Origin: Bacteroidota bacterium
GTDB lineage: Bacteria; Bacteroidota; Bacteroidia; Chitinophagales; Chitinophagaceae
DNA: 54,732 bases
Direction of reading: 5' to 3'
Assembly: GCA_028875875.1 (NCBI GenBank)
Contig: JAGWUV010000030.1
Coordinates: 1 to 54,732, forward strand
Shown here piece by piece: positions 17,446-27,600 of the stretch. The notes under the pieces were generated by a model. It searched no databases. It saw only the letters and a list, made by a program, of their open reading frames with translations, and had not been told where the DNA came from. Each line of letters starts with the position of its first letter. Positions within the stretch are counted from its first letter, which is position 1. The position numbers and the translations under genes are program-made.

Positions 17446-18513
17446 TTATACCTTTTTAGCCCGCTCGTACTGAGCTGGCCATTGAGTGTATTCATTTAAT
17501 TCAATAGAAGCTTGTAATGGGAAATAAGGGTTCCGTAAAAATTCCCTTCCAATAAAAATAAGATCGGCCTGTTGTTGTGCTAAGATGGCTTCTGCCTGCC
17601 GTGCTTCTGTAATAATACCTACAGCTCCCGTTAATATTCCTGTTTCTTTTTTTATTCTTTCAGCAAATGCTACCTGGTAACCGGCTTCTGCATGAATACG
17701 GATATGCGGTGCGATTCCCCCTGAAGAACAATCGATCAGGTCTACACCCGCTTCTTTTAATAACCTTGCTAACTGAACAGAATCATCTATTGTCCATCCA
17801 TCTTCCTTCCAGTCTGTAGCAGAAATACGTACGAATAACGGTAGGTGATCGGGCCATTCAGATTGAACGGCATGTACTATTTGTAATAGTAAACGGCATC
17901 GGTTTTCAAAACTGCCACCATATTGGTCTGTTCTCAGGTTTGTGAGTGGTGATAAAAACTGGTGCAGCAAATAGCCATGTGCAGCGTGTATTTCAATAAT
18001 GCTAAAACCTGCATCAAGTGCTCTTTTAGCTGCAAGCCTGAAATCTTCAATTACTTGTTGAATACCATCTTCACTCAATGCTAAAGGTGCGGCATCATCT
18101 TCATGAAAAGGAACAGCGCTGGGGGCTATTACCTGCCAGCCTCCCGAGTGGGTACTAATATGTTTGCCGCCTTCCCAAGGCCTGGCACAACTTGCTTTTC
18201 TTCCGGCATGTGCCAGTTGTATGCCGGCTATTGTGCCCTGTGTAGCTAAGAACCGGGTAATGCGTTGTAATCCGCTGATATGTTCATCACTCCATATTCC
18301 TAAGTCGTTGGCGGAGATCCTCCCTTCCGGTGAAACGGCACATGCTTCTGTGATAATCAGTCCTGCACCGCCCACCGCCCTGCTGCCAAGATGAACCAGG
18401 TGCCAATCGTTAACAAAGCCATCTTCGGCAGAATATTGGCACATGGGAGATACGGTGATACGATTTTTTATTTGAATGGATTTGATCGATAATGGTTGAA
18501 ACAAATAAGACAT
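17446..18513 (-). CDS. namA: NADPH dehydrogenase / ene-reductase, YqjM class (Old Yellow Enzyme family)
   Basis: 355 residues, the usual length for the class. An FMN-binding TIM barrel is indicated by SPMCQYSA near residue 22 (the Cys typical of YqjM-type enzymes), QLAHAGRK near 98, EIHAAHGYLLHQFLSPLTN near 173, and FIGREFLRNPYFP near the C-terminus. Known reaction: NADPH-dependent reduction of activated C=C bonds, cytosolic, often linked to detoxification of electrophiles. It is a single gene on the minus strand with no apparent operon partner. The family is clear; the natural substrate is unknown. Confidence 0.92.
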   Translation of the reverse strand: MSYLFQPLSIKSIQIKNRITVSPMCQYSAEDGFVNDWHLVHLGSRAVGGAGLIITEACAVSPEGRISANDLGIWSDEHISGLQRITRFLATQGTIAGIQLAHAGRKASCARPWEGGKHISTHSGGWQVIAPSAVPFHEDDAAPLALSEDGIQQVIEDFRLAAKRALDAGFSIIEIHAAHGYLLHQFLSPLTNLRTDQYGGSFENRCRLLLQIVHAVQSEWPDHLPLFVRISATDWKEDGWTIDDSVQLARLLKEAGVDLIDCSSGGIAPHIRIHAEAGYQVAFAERIKKETGILTGAVGIITEARQAEAILAQQQADLIFIGREFLRNPYFPLQASIELNEYTQWPAQYERAKKV

Positions 18514-18815
18514 AATTCTTCTCTACTTATACGTTATTAGATGGATTAATGAGTGTGGTAAATATAACACATGATGTGCTGTCATGTTCTGAATTTAGTT
18601 GGCTGTGATGGTGAATTCTGTAAATCGAAAAAGATTAATAAAGTTGGTAGGAACTGAAATTTGTTATCGTTAGACCCCTTTTTCCGCTGTCATTCATCAC
18701 GAAATAGAACCGTTCATCGAATCGAATATTTTTTCATTTTTTCTTAAAGTGTTGATAATCAATGGAATATTGTTTTATCCATTTCCTTTTTCAGCCTACT
18801 ACTTAAATTAGGATG
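18514..18815. other. Non-coding interval upstream of the PadR operon
   Basis: About 300 bases between the divergent ene-reductase gene and the PadR operator. I see no gene, RNA fold or repeat in it. Confidence 0.5.
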
Positions 18816-18856
18816 GTACTATGTGTTGCATAGTACTTAAAAATATCTCATCTTTG
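18816..18856 (+). promoter_or_regulatory. Palindromic operator overlapping the promoter of the PadR operon
   Basis: A perfect 8-bp inverted repeat, GTACTATG at 18816-18823 and CATAGTAC at 18829-18836, surrounds TGTTG. The central TTG (18826-18828) is exactly 20 bases before CATCTTTG (18849-18856), a near match to the Bacteroidota -7 box TAnnTTTG. The -33 element would thus be the centre of the palindrome. PadR repressors are known to bind palindromes with short central spacers and to control their own operons. Inference: PadR autorepression by blocking the promoter. Confidence 0.65.
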
Positions 18857-18930
18857 TGTTGTCAATGTGAGAGAGCAAAGAAAATTGAACACTGACGAAA
18901 TCAAATTCTAAAAACACTAAAAAACGAGTT

Positions 18931-19122
18931 ATGAAAACGCAAGTAAATATCCTCTTTACCAAACTGGATAAAAAAGCTTTAGACAACCTTACAATGGAAG
19001 TAAAGGAAACAGTAGCAACCCCGGAAGCCACCGCTCAGCATGTTACGGTGTTCAGCAGTGCAGATCTTTGGAACATCCAAAAAATGAGAAGAGTAAGAAG
19101 CAGTAGAAGATACCTGGTGTAA
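18931..19122 (+). CDS. Small unrecognised protein, first gene of the PadR/PspC operon
   Basis: 63 residues. The N-terminal half is acidic and mixed (LFTKLDKKALDNLTMEVKET), followed by a Thr/Ala linker and a basic tail with SADLWNIQKMRRVRSSRRYL. It has no signal peptide or membrane helix. I recall similar short Bacteroidota proteins ending in a DLWNIxxxRR segment, but know of no function. It lies about 75 bases after the -7 box of the operon promoter and about 160 bases before PadR. Support comes from its position and the non-random basic C-terminus. It could be a small regulator or binding partner for PadR or PspC. Confidence 0.55.
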   Translation: MKTQVNILFTKLDKKALDNLTMEVKETVATPEATAQHVTVFSSADLWNIQKMRRVRSSRRYLV

Positions 19123-19145
19123 GGTTTACAGATGCCATGAAAGCG

Positions 19146-19196
19146 GAACGTACAAGTGAGTGACACAAGAGGCGCCGCTACGAAGAACCGGAGCCG
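19146..19196 (+). repeat. Copy A of a short dispersed repeat, before PadR
   Basis: Contains AAGTGAGTGACACAA (19154-19168), which also occurs exactly at 36535-36549. Over the 23 bases 19146-19168 and 36527-36549 the two agree at 21 positions. The 3' part (GAAGAACCGGAGCC) is like that of copy B at 32650-32700. It lies between the small-protein gene and PadR. Confidence 0.5.
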
Positions 19197-19279
19197 ATCA
19201 CCCCACTGCCTTTAACCAATTTTGTAAGGCAGGCGAATTAGGAAAGAAATTCTTACAAAAACATTTAAAACTCCCGAAA

Positions 19280-19648
19280 ATGGACATTCAGAATACGCAA
19301 AGCCAAATGCGAAAAGGGGTATTGGAGTTTTGTATCTTATCCATTATCCGGCAGGGGGAAGTATACCCGAGTGATATTGTTGATCAGATGAAAAATGCCA
19401 ACCTGAATATTTTGGAAGGAACTTTATACCCGCTACTTACCAGGCTGAAAAATGCAGGGCTACTTACTTACCGATGGGTAGAAAGCAACAGCGGCCCTCC
19501 GAGAAAATATTTTATAATGACGGAAAAGGGCCTTGAGTTTTACAATGAACTGGAAAGAACCTGGAACGAGCTTGCCGATGCAGTACATGCTCTTACGCAG
19601 CCGAAAATGAATAACGGCCCTACTACCGAAAACGAAACCCAACCTTAA
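19280..19648 (+). CDS. PadR-family transcriptional regulator
   Basis: 122 residues from the ATG at 19280; the GTG at 19160 would add a 40-residue leader without family similarity. The winged helix is clear: RKGVLEFCILSIIRQGEVYPSDIV, then EGTLYPLLTRLKNAGLLTY with the recognition helix, then the wing ending RKYFIMTEKG. Known for the family: dimeric repressors, often of membrane-stress or transport genes beside them. It lies 19 bases before the PspC gene, so it is co-transcribed with it. The palindrome at 18816-18836 is the natural candidate binding site. Confidence 0.93.
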   Translation: MDIQNTQSQMRKGVLEFCILSIIRQGEVYPSDIVDQMKNANLNILEGTLYPLLTRLKNAGLLTYRWVESNSGPPRKYFIMTEKGLEFYNELERTWNELADAVHALTQPKMNNGPTTENETQP

Positions 19649-19666
19649 CCAATAAACTAGCAAACA

Positions 19667-21880
19667 ATGAAAAAGGTAATTAATATAAACTTCCAGGGCA
19701 GGGTAATACCCATTGAAGAGTCTGCCTACGATATACTGAAACAGTATGTGGAGAGTTTGCGTACCTTCTTTGCTAATGAAGAAGGAAGAGATGAGATTAT
19801 TAATGATATAGAAGGACGCATTGCCGAACTGTTTGGTGAAACTTTAAAGAAAGGCGCCACCTGTATTGCTGATGATGATGTGAACCGTATTATAGACAGT
19901 ATGGGACGGCCTGAGGATTTTGAAGGTGAGGAAGCTAATGTGAAGTCTCAGTTGGGTTCTGAGGAGAAGCAGCAGCAAAGTAATACGCAAAGCCAGTATG
20001 AGCAGAAGCAAAATGCTTATACAGATACTGCATCGGGCCCACGCCGTTTGTACAGGGATGAGAATAATAAAGTGCTGGGTGGTGTATGTAGCGGTGTGGC
20101 CAATTACTTTAATATCGATCCGGTGGTGGTTAGGATACTGTTCCTGATATTTTTCTTTGCCGGTGGGTTGGGCTTTATCACTTACCTTATTTTTTGGGTA
20201 GTGGTGCCCAGTAGTGCCAGTAAAGTAATCGGCTCGCAGCGTAAACGCCTCTTCCGTGATGCGGATGATAAAGTGATCGGTGGTGTGTGTAGTGGTCTGG
20301 CACAGTATTTTGGAATCAGCGTTTGGGTACCCCGGTTGTTATTCCTGATACCTTTCTTCTCTTTTGTATTCCGTTTCGGACATTGGGGCTGGTGGGATTT
20401 TCCGCACTTCCTGAGTATATCTTTTAGTCCGGGTTCAGTGTTCTTCTACATCATATTATGGTTGGTGGTGCCGGAAGCTAAAACTGCTGCTGATAAACTG
20501 GAAATGAAGGGTGAGAAAGTGGATTTGAACAATATAAAAACCACTGTACAAAGTGACCTGGAAGGATTTTCTAAAAGAGCCGAGCAGTGGGGAAAAGAAT
20601 TTACGCAGAAATCGAAAGAGTGGGGCAAAGAATTTTCTCAAACCGTAGCTGATAAAAGTAAGGAGTTTGGTTCGGAGGCTGCCACAGCCGCAAAAAAGCA
20701 TAGCCGTAGCCTGGGAGATATAATTGTAATGATCTTTAAAATATTTGCCTACTTCATTTTGGGTTGTGTGTTGTTTGCAATAGTGAGTGCCTTATTTGCC
20801 TTTGGTGTAGTGATGACCGGTTTGATACCTGCGTGGAGTTTCTTCATTGGTAATGGATGGCAAACCATTTTAGCCTGGGGTACGCTCATTCTTTTTATCT
20901 GGGTTCCGGTATTGGGTATAGTTACTTATATCATCAGGCGTATAACAGGTAAAAGAGGCAGTAGTACACCTATTCGCTTTGCTTTTGGTGGTTTATGGAC
21001 TATTGGCTGGATTTGTGTGATCTTCTTAGTGGCTTCCGTGAGTGAGGATTTCCGTTACAGGAATACGCCTGTAGAAGAAAATGTAGCGCTTGCTAAACCT
21101 AAAGTAAACAGTCTTGAAGTGAGAACAGATGTAGGTAAATATTATGATGAGAACTGGTACCGCATTGAGCCATTTGTTTCATTGGATGAAGACACTGCTT
21201 ATGTTAGAAATGTGCGGATAAGAATAGTGAGAGCCAAGAACGATAGTTTTGCCGTAACCATTGTAAAACTTGCAAAAGGCTATAATAGGAACTACGCAAA
21301 TGAAATGGCATCAAGAATCAATTATGATATCCATCAGCAGGATTCCGTTCTCACTTTAGGAAAAGGTATTGCTATCAACCGCAATGATAAATTCCGTAAC
21401 CAACATGTGATTATCACTATTGCAGTACCTGAGGGCAGGAAGATTATGGTGAATGATAACGTAGGCTGGGATGATAATGTGTCTGTGAATTTTGGCAGTA
21501 ACGATTGGAATACCTGGGGATGGGATGAAGGTGAGGGTGTAATGCATAACTGGAACCACAATGTTTGGTACATCATGACTGCAAAAGGGTTGGAGCGTGT
21601 GGATAAGCAAAGTGATGATGATAACAATGATAACAATGCTGTTGATGACTACAGGAAAAGTAAGGAAGAGTTGCAGAAGCAAAAAGAGCAGAAGCTGAAA
21701 GAACTGCAGAATATTGATAAGGAGTTGGATGATAAGAAAGCAGACAGCAGCCGCTACCATTACCAGCCCACTGCGCCACAATCTCCTGAAAAGAAAACAC
21801 AATCAACTGCGGCAGCAGGTAGTTCATATGATTCTTTTGTGGGAATGACTGCGATGGTAAGAACTAAATTCTTTTTTTAA
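19667..21880 (+). CDS. Tandem PspC-domain membrane protein
   Basis: 737 residues. After an N-terminal region of about 120 residues (INFQGRVIPIEESAYDIL, a conserved lead-in in this family) come two PspC domains: near 125-182 (LYRDENNKVLGGVCSGVANYF) and near 191-268 (LFRDADDKVIGGVCSGLAQYF), each with a hydrophobic helix. A charged, amphipathic linker follows, then further membrane helices near 345-450, an extracytoplasmic beta-rich domain, and a Lys/Glu coiled coil near 660-690. Known for PspC: sensing of envelope stress with the Psp response. The N-terminal PadR gene is its operon partner. Inference: an envelope-stress sensor under PadR control. The C-terminal part does not match a family I can name. 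Confidence 0.88.
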   Translation: MKKVININFQGRVIPIEESAYDILKQYVESLRTFFANEEGRDEIINDIEGRIAELFGETLKKGATCIADDDVNRIIDSMGRPEDFEGEEANVKSQLGSEEKQQQSNTQSQYEQKQNAYTDTASGPRRLYRDENNKVLGGVCSGVANYFNIDPVVVRILFLIFFFAGGLGFITYLIFWVVVPSSASKVIGSQRKRLFRDADDKVIGGVCSGLAQYFGISVWVPRLLFLIPFFSFVFRFGHWGWWDFPHFLSISFSPGSVFFYIILWLVVPEAKTAADKLEMKGEKVDLNNIKTTVQSDLEGFSKRAEQWGKEFTQKSKEWGKEFSQTVADKSKEFGSEAATAAKKHSRSLGDIIVMIFKIFAYFILGCVLFAIVSALFAFGVVMTGLIPAWSFFIGNGWQTILAWGTLILFIWVPVLGIVTYIIRRITGKRGSSTPIRFAFGGLWTIGWICVIFLVASVSEDFRYRNTPVEENVALAKPKVNSLEVRTDVGKYYDENWYRIEPFVSLDEDTAYVRNVRIRIVRAKNDSFAVTIVKLAKGYNRNYANEMASRINYDIHQQDSVLTLGKGIAINRNDKFRNQHVIITIAVPEGRKIMVNDNVGWDDNVSVNFGSNDWNTWGWDEGEGVMHNWNHNVWYIMTAKGLERVDKQSDDDNNDNNAVDDYRKSKEELQKQKEQKLKELQNIDKELDDKKADSSRYHYQPTAPQSPEKKTQSTAAAGSSYDSFVGMTAMVRTKFFF

Positions 21881-21904
21881 ACTAGGTTGAAGTTGGGAAA
21901 ATAA

Positions 21905-21942
21905 GTACCTCGTGCCGTTCACGGCAGGAGGTACTCCCTTTT
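21905..21942 (+). terminator. Terminator after the PspC gene
   Basis: A 13-bp stem with one mismatch (21905-21917 with 21922-21934), 4-base loop, then TCCCTTTT. It ends the PadR/PspC operon. Confidence 0.7.
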
Positions 21943-22068
21943 ATAGCAATGCCTAGAAGTAGTAAATCGTAGAAAAGCATACAGGAAATACAGTCTTAAG
22001 GTGTAAAAAATATTCGTTACTGTACTTCCATGGTTTTGCATAATACAGATGATTAGTTTTCTCCTTCG

Positions 22069-22099
22069 TTCTAAACATAGCTTTATCCGCTTATTTTTG
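22069..22099 (+). promoter_or_regulatory. Candidate promoter of gcvT
   Basis: TATTTTTG (22092-22099) fits the TAnnTTTG -7 box and is followed by GC. A degenerate TTC lies 20 bases upstream. The ATG is at 22123. Confidence 0.5.
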
Positions 22100-22122
22100 C
22101 TGCTCATTTAAAAACACTGGGA

Positions 22123-23208
22123 ATGAAAAACACTCCTTTCACACAAAAACATATTGCTTTAGGTGCTAAGATGGCTGAGTTTGCCGGTTATAATATGCCC
22201 ATCAGTTATAGTGGCATTAATGATGAACATGCAACGGTGAGGAACAATGCCGGCATATTTGATGTGAGCCATATGGGTGAATTTATTTTGAAAGGAGAAA
22301 ATGCACTGGATCTTATTCAGCGTGTTACCAGTAATGATGCATCTAAATTAACCAATGGTAAAGCACAGTATAGTTGCCTGCCTAACAATGAAGGTGGTAT
22401 TGTTGATGATTTATTGGTGTATTGTATTGAAGAAAATAAAACTTATATGCTGGTAGTGAATGCCAGTAATATCGAGAAAGACTGGAATTGGATTTCGGCA
22501 CACAATACGAAGGCTGTTGAAATGCATAATATCAGTGATAAAACCTGCTTGTTAGCCATACAGGGGCCTAACGCTACAAAAATACTACAGCCTTTAACAG
22601 AGATTGATATATTGAACATGAAGTACTACACTTTTGCTAAAGGAAATTTTGCAGGTGTAGACAATGTGCTGATCAGTGCAACAGGGTACACCGGTGCCGG
22701 TGGTGTTGAAATTTATTTTGAAGATAAAGATGATGCTGCTGAAAAAATATGGAACGCCATCTTTGAAATAGGCACACCGCAAGGCTTGAAGCCGATTGGA
22801 TTAGGCGCAAGAGATACATTGCGGTTGGAAATGGGCTTTTGTTTATATGGCAATGATATTGATGATACTACTTCTCCATTAGAAGCCGGCTTAGGCTGGA
22901 TCACCAAATTCACTAAAGATTTTACTTCAAAATCAATCTTCGAAAAGCAAAAAGCCGAAGGTGTAAGCAAAAAGCTCGTAGGCTTTGAGATGATGGAACG
23001 GGGTATTCCTCGCCATGATTACCTGATTAAAGATGCCGCAGGTAATGTTATTGGTAAGGTAACCAGTGGAACGCAAGCTCCATCATTAGGAAAAGCAATT
23101 GGTCTTGGTTATGCGACCACTGCACATGCCGTACTGGATACTGAAATTTTTGTAGAGATCAGGAACAATGCTGTTAAAGCCAAAGTTGTAAAGTTTCCTT
23201 TTGAATAG
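22123..23208 (+). CDS. gcvT: Glycine cleavage system T protein (aminomethyltransferase)
   Basis: 361 residues, the normal length. Hallmarks: [13 protein letters not shown] near the N-terminus, [23 protein letters not shown] with the catalytic-region Asp, [14 protein letters not shown], and the C-terminal barrel with [21 protein letters not shown]. Known reaction: transfer of the methylene carbon from aminomethyl-lipoyl H protein to tetrahydrofolate, releasing ammonia; cytosolic. GcvH and GcvP are not in the window, so the system is unlinked, as is frequent in Bacteroidota. A TAnnTTTG box lies just upstream. Confidence 0.97.
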   Translation: MKNTPFTQKHIALGAKMAEFAGYNMPISYSGINDEHATVRNNAGIFDVSHMGEFILKGENALDLIQRVTSNDASKLTNGKAQYSCLPNNEGGIVDDLLVYCIEENKTYMLVVNASNIEKDWNWISAHNTKAVEMHNISDKTCLLAIQGPNATKILQPLTEIDILNMKYYTFAKGNFAGVDNVLISATGYTGAGGVEIYFEDKDDAAEKIWNAIFEIGTPQGLKPIGLGARDTLRLEMGFCLYGNDIDDTTSPLEAGLGWITKFTKDFTSKSIFEKQKAEGVSKKLVGFEMMERGIPRHDYLIKDAAGNVIGKVTSGTQAPSLGKAIGLGYATTAHAVLDTEIFVEIRNNAVKAKVVKFPFE

Positions 23209-23213
23209 ATAAG

Positions 23214-23251
23214 ATAGCATACTGTTGAAAAATTGTATGTAAGCTATTTTT
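23214..23251 (+). terminator. Possible terminator after gcvT
   Basis: ATAGC-ATAC pairs with GTAT-GCTAT, with a 4-base bulge in the 3' arm, followed by a T run. The bulge makes it weak. Confidence 0.3.
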
Positions 23252-23271
23252 TATAAGTAATAGTTTTGGGT

Positions 23272-23664
23272 ATGAAAAATAAATACCTGTTGTGCTTATT
23301 ACTTATAACGATACTGGTTGCTTGTCACCGAAGATCAGTGCCCTCTTCCCTTCCAGGTTCAGGGAAGCTGGTAACCGAAACAGGCTATGCTTCTTTCTAT
23401 GCCGATAAATTCGATGGTAGGAAAACATCCAGCGGAGAAGTCTTTCGCCAGAGTAAATTAACTGCGGCACATAAAAAACTTCCTTTTGGCACCATGGTAA
23501 AGGTTACGAATTTATCTAACAATAAAGCGGTGGTCGTTAAGGTAAATGATCGTGGACCTTTTGTTCATAGCCGGATCATCGATCTAAGTAAATCCGCTGC
23601 AAAGCAAATTGATATGATCGGCGCTGGTGTTGCAAAAGTTAAGATTGAATATCGTAAACCTTAG
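23272..23664 (+). CDS. rlpA: RlpA-like septal-ring lytic transglycosylase domain lipoprotein
   Basis: 130 residues from the ATG at 23272 (the TTG at 23266 is less likely). A lipoprotein signal ends ILVACHR. The double-psi barrel domain fills the mature protein: [34 protein letters not shown] and [16 protein letters not shown], with the catalytic-type Asp in NDRG. The C-terminal SPOR domain of the long RlpA form is absent, so this is the minimal version. Known for the family: cleavage of denuded peptidoglycan strands, especially at division sites. Lack of SPOR means septal targeting cannot be assumed. Confidence 0.88.
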   Translation: MKNKYLLCLLLITILVACHRRSVPSSLPGSGKLVTETGYASFYADKFDGRKTSSGEVFRQSKLTAAHKKLPFGTMVKVTNLSNNKAVVVKVNDRGPFVHSRIIDLSKSAAKQIDMIGAGVAKVKIEYRKP

Positions 23665-23669
23665 GAACA

Positions 23670-23700
23670 TTCAATTCATTCTTCTCATTGCTTACTTTTG
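23670..23700 (+). promoter_or_regulatory. Candidate comB promoter giving a very short or absent leader
   Basis: TACTTTTG (23693-23700) with a degenerate TTC 20 bases upstream. The ATG is at 23705, only 4 bases beyond the box, so the transcript could be leaderless or nearly so. Confidence 0.45.
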
Positions 23701-23704
23701 CCGC

Positions 23705-24430
23705 ATGAATACAAAACCTTTTTTGCATACCATTCTTTCTCCAAGGTTGTTAGAGTTGTACGATGTTACAGATAGTATTGTTGTTGTAATTGATGTTTTC
23801 AGAGCTACTTCTACTATTGCTACTGCTTTGTATAATGGTGCGGTAAGGGTGATACCTGTAGCTTCTGTTGAAACTTGTATAGAAACAGGAAATGCAACGA
23901 CTAACAGCATTACGGCCGGTGAGCGTGATGGAAAAATAATTCCGGGTTTGCAATATGGTAATTCCCCTGCTGAATATCCACGCAGTTTTATTGAAGGAAA
24001 AACACTTGTATTAACTACTACCAACGGTACTAAGTTATTGCACATGGCGCTGCAAAAAGGGGCTTCTGAGATCATTACCGGTTCCTTCCCTAATCTCGGT
24101 GCTGTTTGTGATCATCTGGTGCAGCAAAAGAAAAATGTTATTTTAGGTTGCTCGGCCTGGAAAGACAGGTTTAATCTTGAAGACACTTTGTTTGCGGGTG
24201 CTGTAATTCATCACATTAAAGAACATTTTACCATTCACTGCGATGGGTCATTGATGGCAGAAGAAATGTATTGTGCTCATCGGCACGATATGTTTTCATT
24301 CATCCAAAAAACAACTCATTGGCATCGCCTGGCTTCTTATGGCTTGGAAAAAGATTTGCAGTATTGCGTTACTGAAAATGCTGCAAATGTGTTGCCGGTG
24401 TATAAAGATGGAGATCTGCTGGCTTTGTAA
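23705..24430 (+). CDS. comB: 2-phosphosulfolactate phosphatase family protein (ComB)
   Basis: 241 residues from the ATG at 23705; the open frame extends upstream over rlpA but without a sensible start. Family motifs: VVVIDVFRATSTIATAL, GERDGKIIPGLQYGNSP, TTTNGTKLL, GCSAWKDRFNLEDTLFAG. Known reaction: Mg-dependent dephosphorylation of 2-phosphosulfolactate in coenzyme M synthesis in methanogens. Many bacteria keep the gene without making coenzyme M, where it may serve a sulfolactate pathway or another phosphatase role. No other sulfolactate gene is near, so the physiological substrate is open. Confidence 0.88.
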   Translation: MNTKPFLHTILSPRLLELYDVTDSIVVVIDVFRATSTIATALYNGAVRVIPVASVETCIETGNATTNSITAGERDGKIIPGLQYGNSPAEYPRSFIEGKTLVLTTTNGTKLLHMALQKGASEIITGSFPNLGAVCDHLVQQKKNVILGCSAWKDRFNLEDTLFAGAVIHHIKEHFTIHCDGSLMAEEMYCAHRHDMFSFIQKTTHWHRLASYGLEKDLQYCVTENAANVLPVYKDGDLLAL

Positions 24431-24560
24431 GCGACAAGAAAAATCATTGAAGATCGGTAATATTCGGCACAATACCATAAAGTATTTACAGGATATTTTC
24501 TTAACAAACATTTCATCCACAAATGTTTGCAGTTAGCCCTGTTTCTCGTTTTCATTCTTT

Positions 24561-24568
24561 TATTTTTG
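24561..24568 (+). promoter_or_regulatory. Candidate -7 box for the SNF2 gene
   Basis: TATTTTTG followed by CAG fits the TAnnTTTG pattern. No good -33 element lies at 19-21 bases. The ATG is about 73 bases downstream, at 24642. Confidence 0.35.
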
Positions 24569-24641
24569 CAGATTAACCTTTTTCAAACCGTTGCAAAAAG
24601 TAGCAATACATTTTGCAGAGTAATAACAGGGCAGTATCATT

Positions 24642-27600
24642 ATGGCATTACCTTATCTGATCAAACATATTTACAACAATGGAGTGGAGGAAGTTATCCG
24701 CCGTGGCAAAAAGATCCATATATCGGGTAATGTGGAATTACTTGAATATGATGAACTGATGGGTAACGTGGTGTTTCGTGTAAAAGACGACAGTTATTCT
24801 ACTTACTATAAAGTGCATGTTAATACATTCAAAGATCCCAAAACATTATCGCTGCGTTGTTCCTGCCCTTATAACTTAAGCGAGGTATGCCGCCATAAAG
24901 CAGGTGCTTTATTTCAGTTACAGGAATTGCTGGACAGAAATATGCTGGGGGATAAAGAAATGGTGTACGATCAGAAGCATACTGTGGTGAAGATGAAACA
25001 ACTTGATCTTAAAATGATCAAGATGCTTTCTTCTTCTGAAAGTGTGGAATATGCTGAAAATTTTCTGCGTAGTAATAAAGCCAATATTATTGACGCTAAA
25101 GATGAACGTGTGTGGGCAGAAGTGATAGATAATGGCCAAACCTACAAACTGCTTATTCAAAAAAATGAAGAAAGGAATTTTGATACAAGTTGTACCTGTG
25201 CTTCTGATAAAGAACATCCCTTGTGTGTACATAAAGACATTGTATTGCTTCAGCTGATCAATAGTTATGGGCCTAATTATTTTGATAGTATACGTAACTG
25301 GGATGCAGTAAAGAATAAACTCCTATCCATTTATGGATATTCGCTGGATGATGATTTAACAGGAAAGTTTGAGTTTACATACCAGGATGGGAAACCTTTT
25401 CTTAGAGTACTGGATAGTTCCATTAAACGCGTTGTGGCTACTGCTAACTCAAATGAATTAAGGCCCAGACCAGCTTTTGAAGAAACGCTTACGGAAACCG
25501 TTTCAAATAAAACTGAAGTTGTTATAGCAACACCGGTTGCAAGTCCGTCACTTAAATTGGGAATTGTAATTGCCACAAATGATCTTCAGTATCCTTATGT
25601 GCAGTTTGATGCAATTCAGGGAGAAGTAGACGAAGATTTTGCAGGATATATAGGAAAAGTGGAAAGGATTGATCTGAATAAGTTCGTAAATACCGAACCG
25701 CTAAGTGAGGATGATAAAATGATGGTACAGCAGTTGAGAAAACTCCTTCCCTCTGAAGTGAACCGTTATCTTAACCGAAATTCTCCTTTTAGTGGGATAT
25801 GGGAAAATATCATTCAGCAGCATGATGATGAATTGCCCGAGGAAACAAGGCATTTAATTAATGAGTATTTACATCCTAAGCTCAGAAAAATATTTACCGA
25901 GCTGGCGGAAAGTAATTTTGTTTTTATTCTTCCTGCAAAGAAATCATTTAACACTGCCAATCTTCAGAAGGCAGAGCTTATGCAGCAGTTTGCGGTTCCA
26001 ACTTTCAATGTAAATAATAAAGACGGTTTCTTTGAGGTAAGCTGCGAAGTAAAATTACCTACGGGTACTATTGCCATCGGTGAGAATGAAGCAGATACCT
26101 GTTTGTTTTTTCAGTACAACCATCAATTGTTTGTATGGGAAAGGGCTGAGGATATTGCTTTGATAGAAAAATTTTTACCTGCCGGAGTATTGCGTATCCA
26201 TGAAGGAGACTGGGTTACTCAGTTGCAGCAATTCATTTTGCCATTAGCAAAAGAATATACAGTTCAGTTCGGGAACCTAAAAAAAGAAGAGGTGAAAGAT
26301 GTGAAGCCGGAAGCTAAGATATTGCTGAAGGAAAAAGGAGATTATCTCATCTTTCAACCTGTTTTCACTTACAATGGTTATGATGTTAGAGCAGGTGATA
26401 AAGAAAAGATCATAGTACCGCTGGCAGACAGGTTGCTCGTAATTCAGCGAAATGTGGAAGAAGAAACTGCATTCAGGAAGAAGGTAGAAAACCTGCATTC
26501 GCAATTTATCAGGCCGGTAGATAGTGATACCCTGGCTTTAAAAGGAAGTGAAGCGTTGAAGAATAACTGGTTCTTTTTATTTGTAGATGCAGCAAAGGAG
26601 ATGAATGTGCCGGTTTATGGTTTTGAGGCACTCAAGAATTTTCGTTTTAATACGGCTAAGCCTTCTACTAAAATTTATATCAGCTCACATACAGATTGGT
26701 TTGATGCAAAAGTGGAGATATTGTTCGGTGATCAGAAAGTAACTGTTGCCGATGTGAAAAAGGCATTGACTAACAAACAGCAGTATGTACAATTGCAGGA
26801 TGGAACATTAGGTATTTTGCCGGAGGAATGGATCAAAAAATATTCCTTGCTGTTCAGGGTTGGAGAAGGGAAGGCTTCGAACATGAAGCTCAGTAAATAT
26901 CATTTCAGTATAATTGAAGAATTATATAATGAAAGAAATGATGAAGAATTATTTATTCAACTGGAAGAAAAATATGAACGTTTAAAATCTAACCATTCTA
27001 TTAAGGAAGTAGATGCTCCCAAACATCTGAAGCCTATTTTACGGCCTTACCAGGAGAGTGGTTTTCAATGGCTCAACTATTTACGTGAAGTGCAGTGGGG
27101 AGGCATCTTAGCAGATGATATGGGTTTGGGTAAAACGGTTCAAACACTGGCATTCATGCACTATCTTAAAGAAGAGAAAGGTGAGTTGAAAGCGTTGGTA
27201 GTTTGTCCAACAACACTCATGTTTAACTGGCAGAATGAGATACGGAAATTCACCCCATCATTATCATTCTATGTGCATCATGGCGGGGCAAGAGATCACG
27301 GAAACATTGCAAATCCGGACCACGATGTGATCATTACAACGTACGGGACTTTACGAAGCGATATCAAGCAGTTCGTAGATGTGATGTTCGATTATGTGGT
27401 GCTGGATGAAAGCCAGGCCATTAAAAATCCTAATAGTAAAGTAACTAAGGCAGCTTCTGTATTAAGGGCAAAGAATCGCCTGTGTTTAAGTGGTACTCCT
27501 TTGCAAAATAATACCTTCGACATCTTTGCACAGATGAATTTTTTGAACCCGGGAATGTTGGGTACCATTGAATTTTTCAAGCAGGAGTTTGCAGTGCCCA

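Noticed and set aside
17428-17448. Hairpin TAAGTGA/TCACTTA at the 3' end of the ene-reductase gene as a terminator.
   Set aside because: On the minus strand it is followed by CTTTGGAAAAAAC, not a T tract, and it overlaps the stop codon.
20456-21827. Several minus-strand frames opposite the PspC gene.
   Set aside because: Low-complexity, hydrophobic or Cys-rich translations typical of antisense frames; none has domain features.
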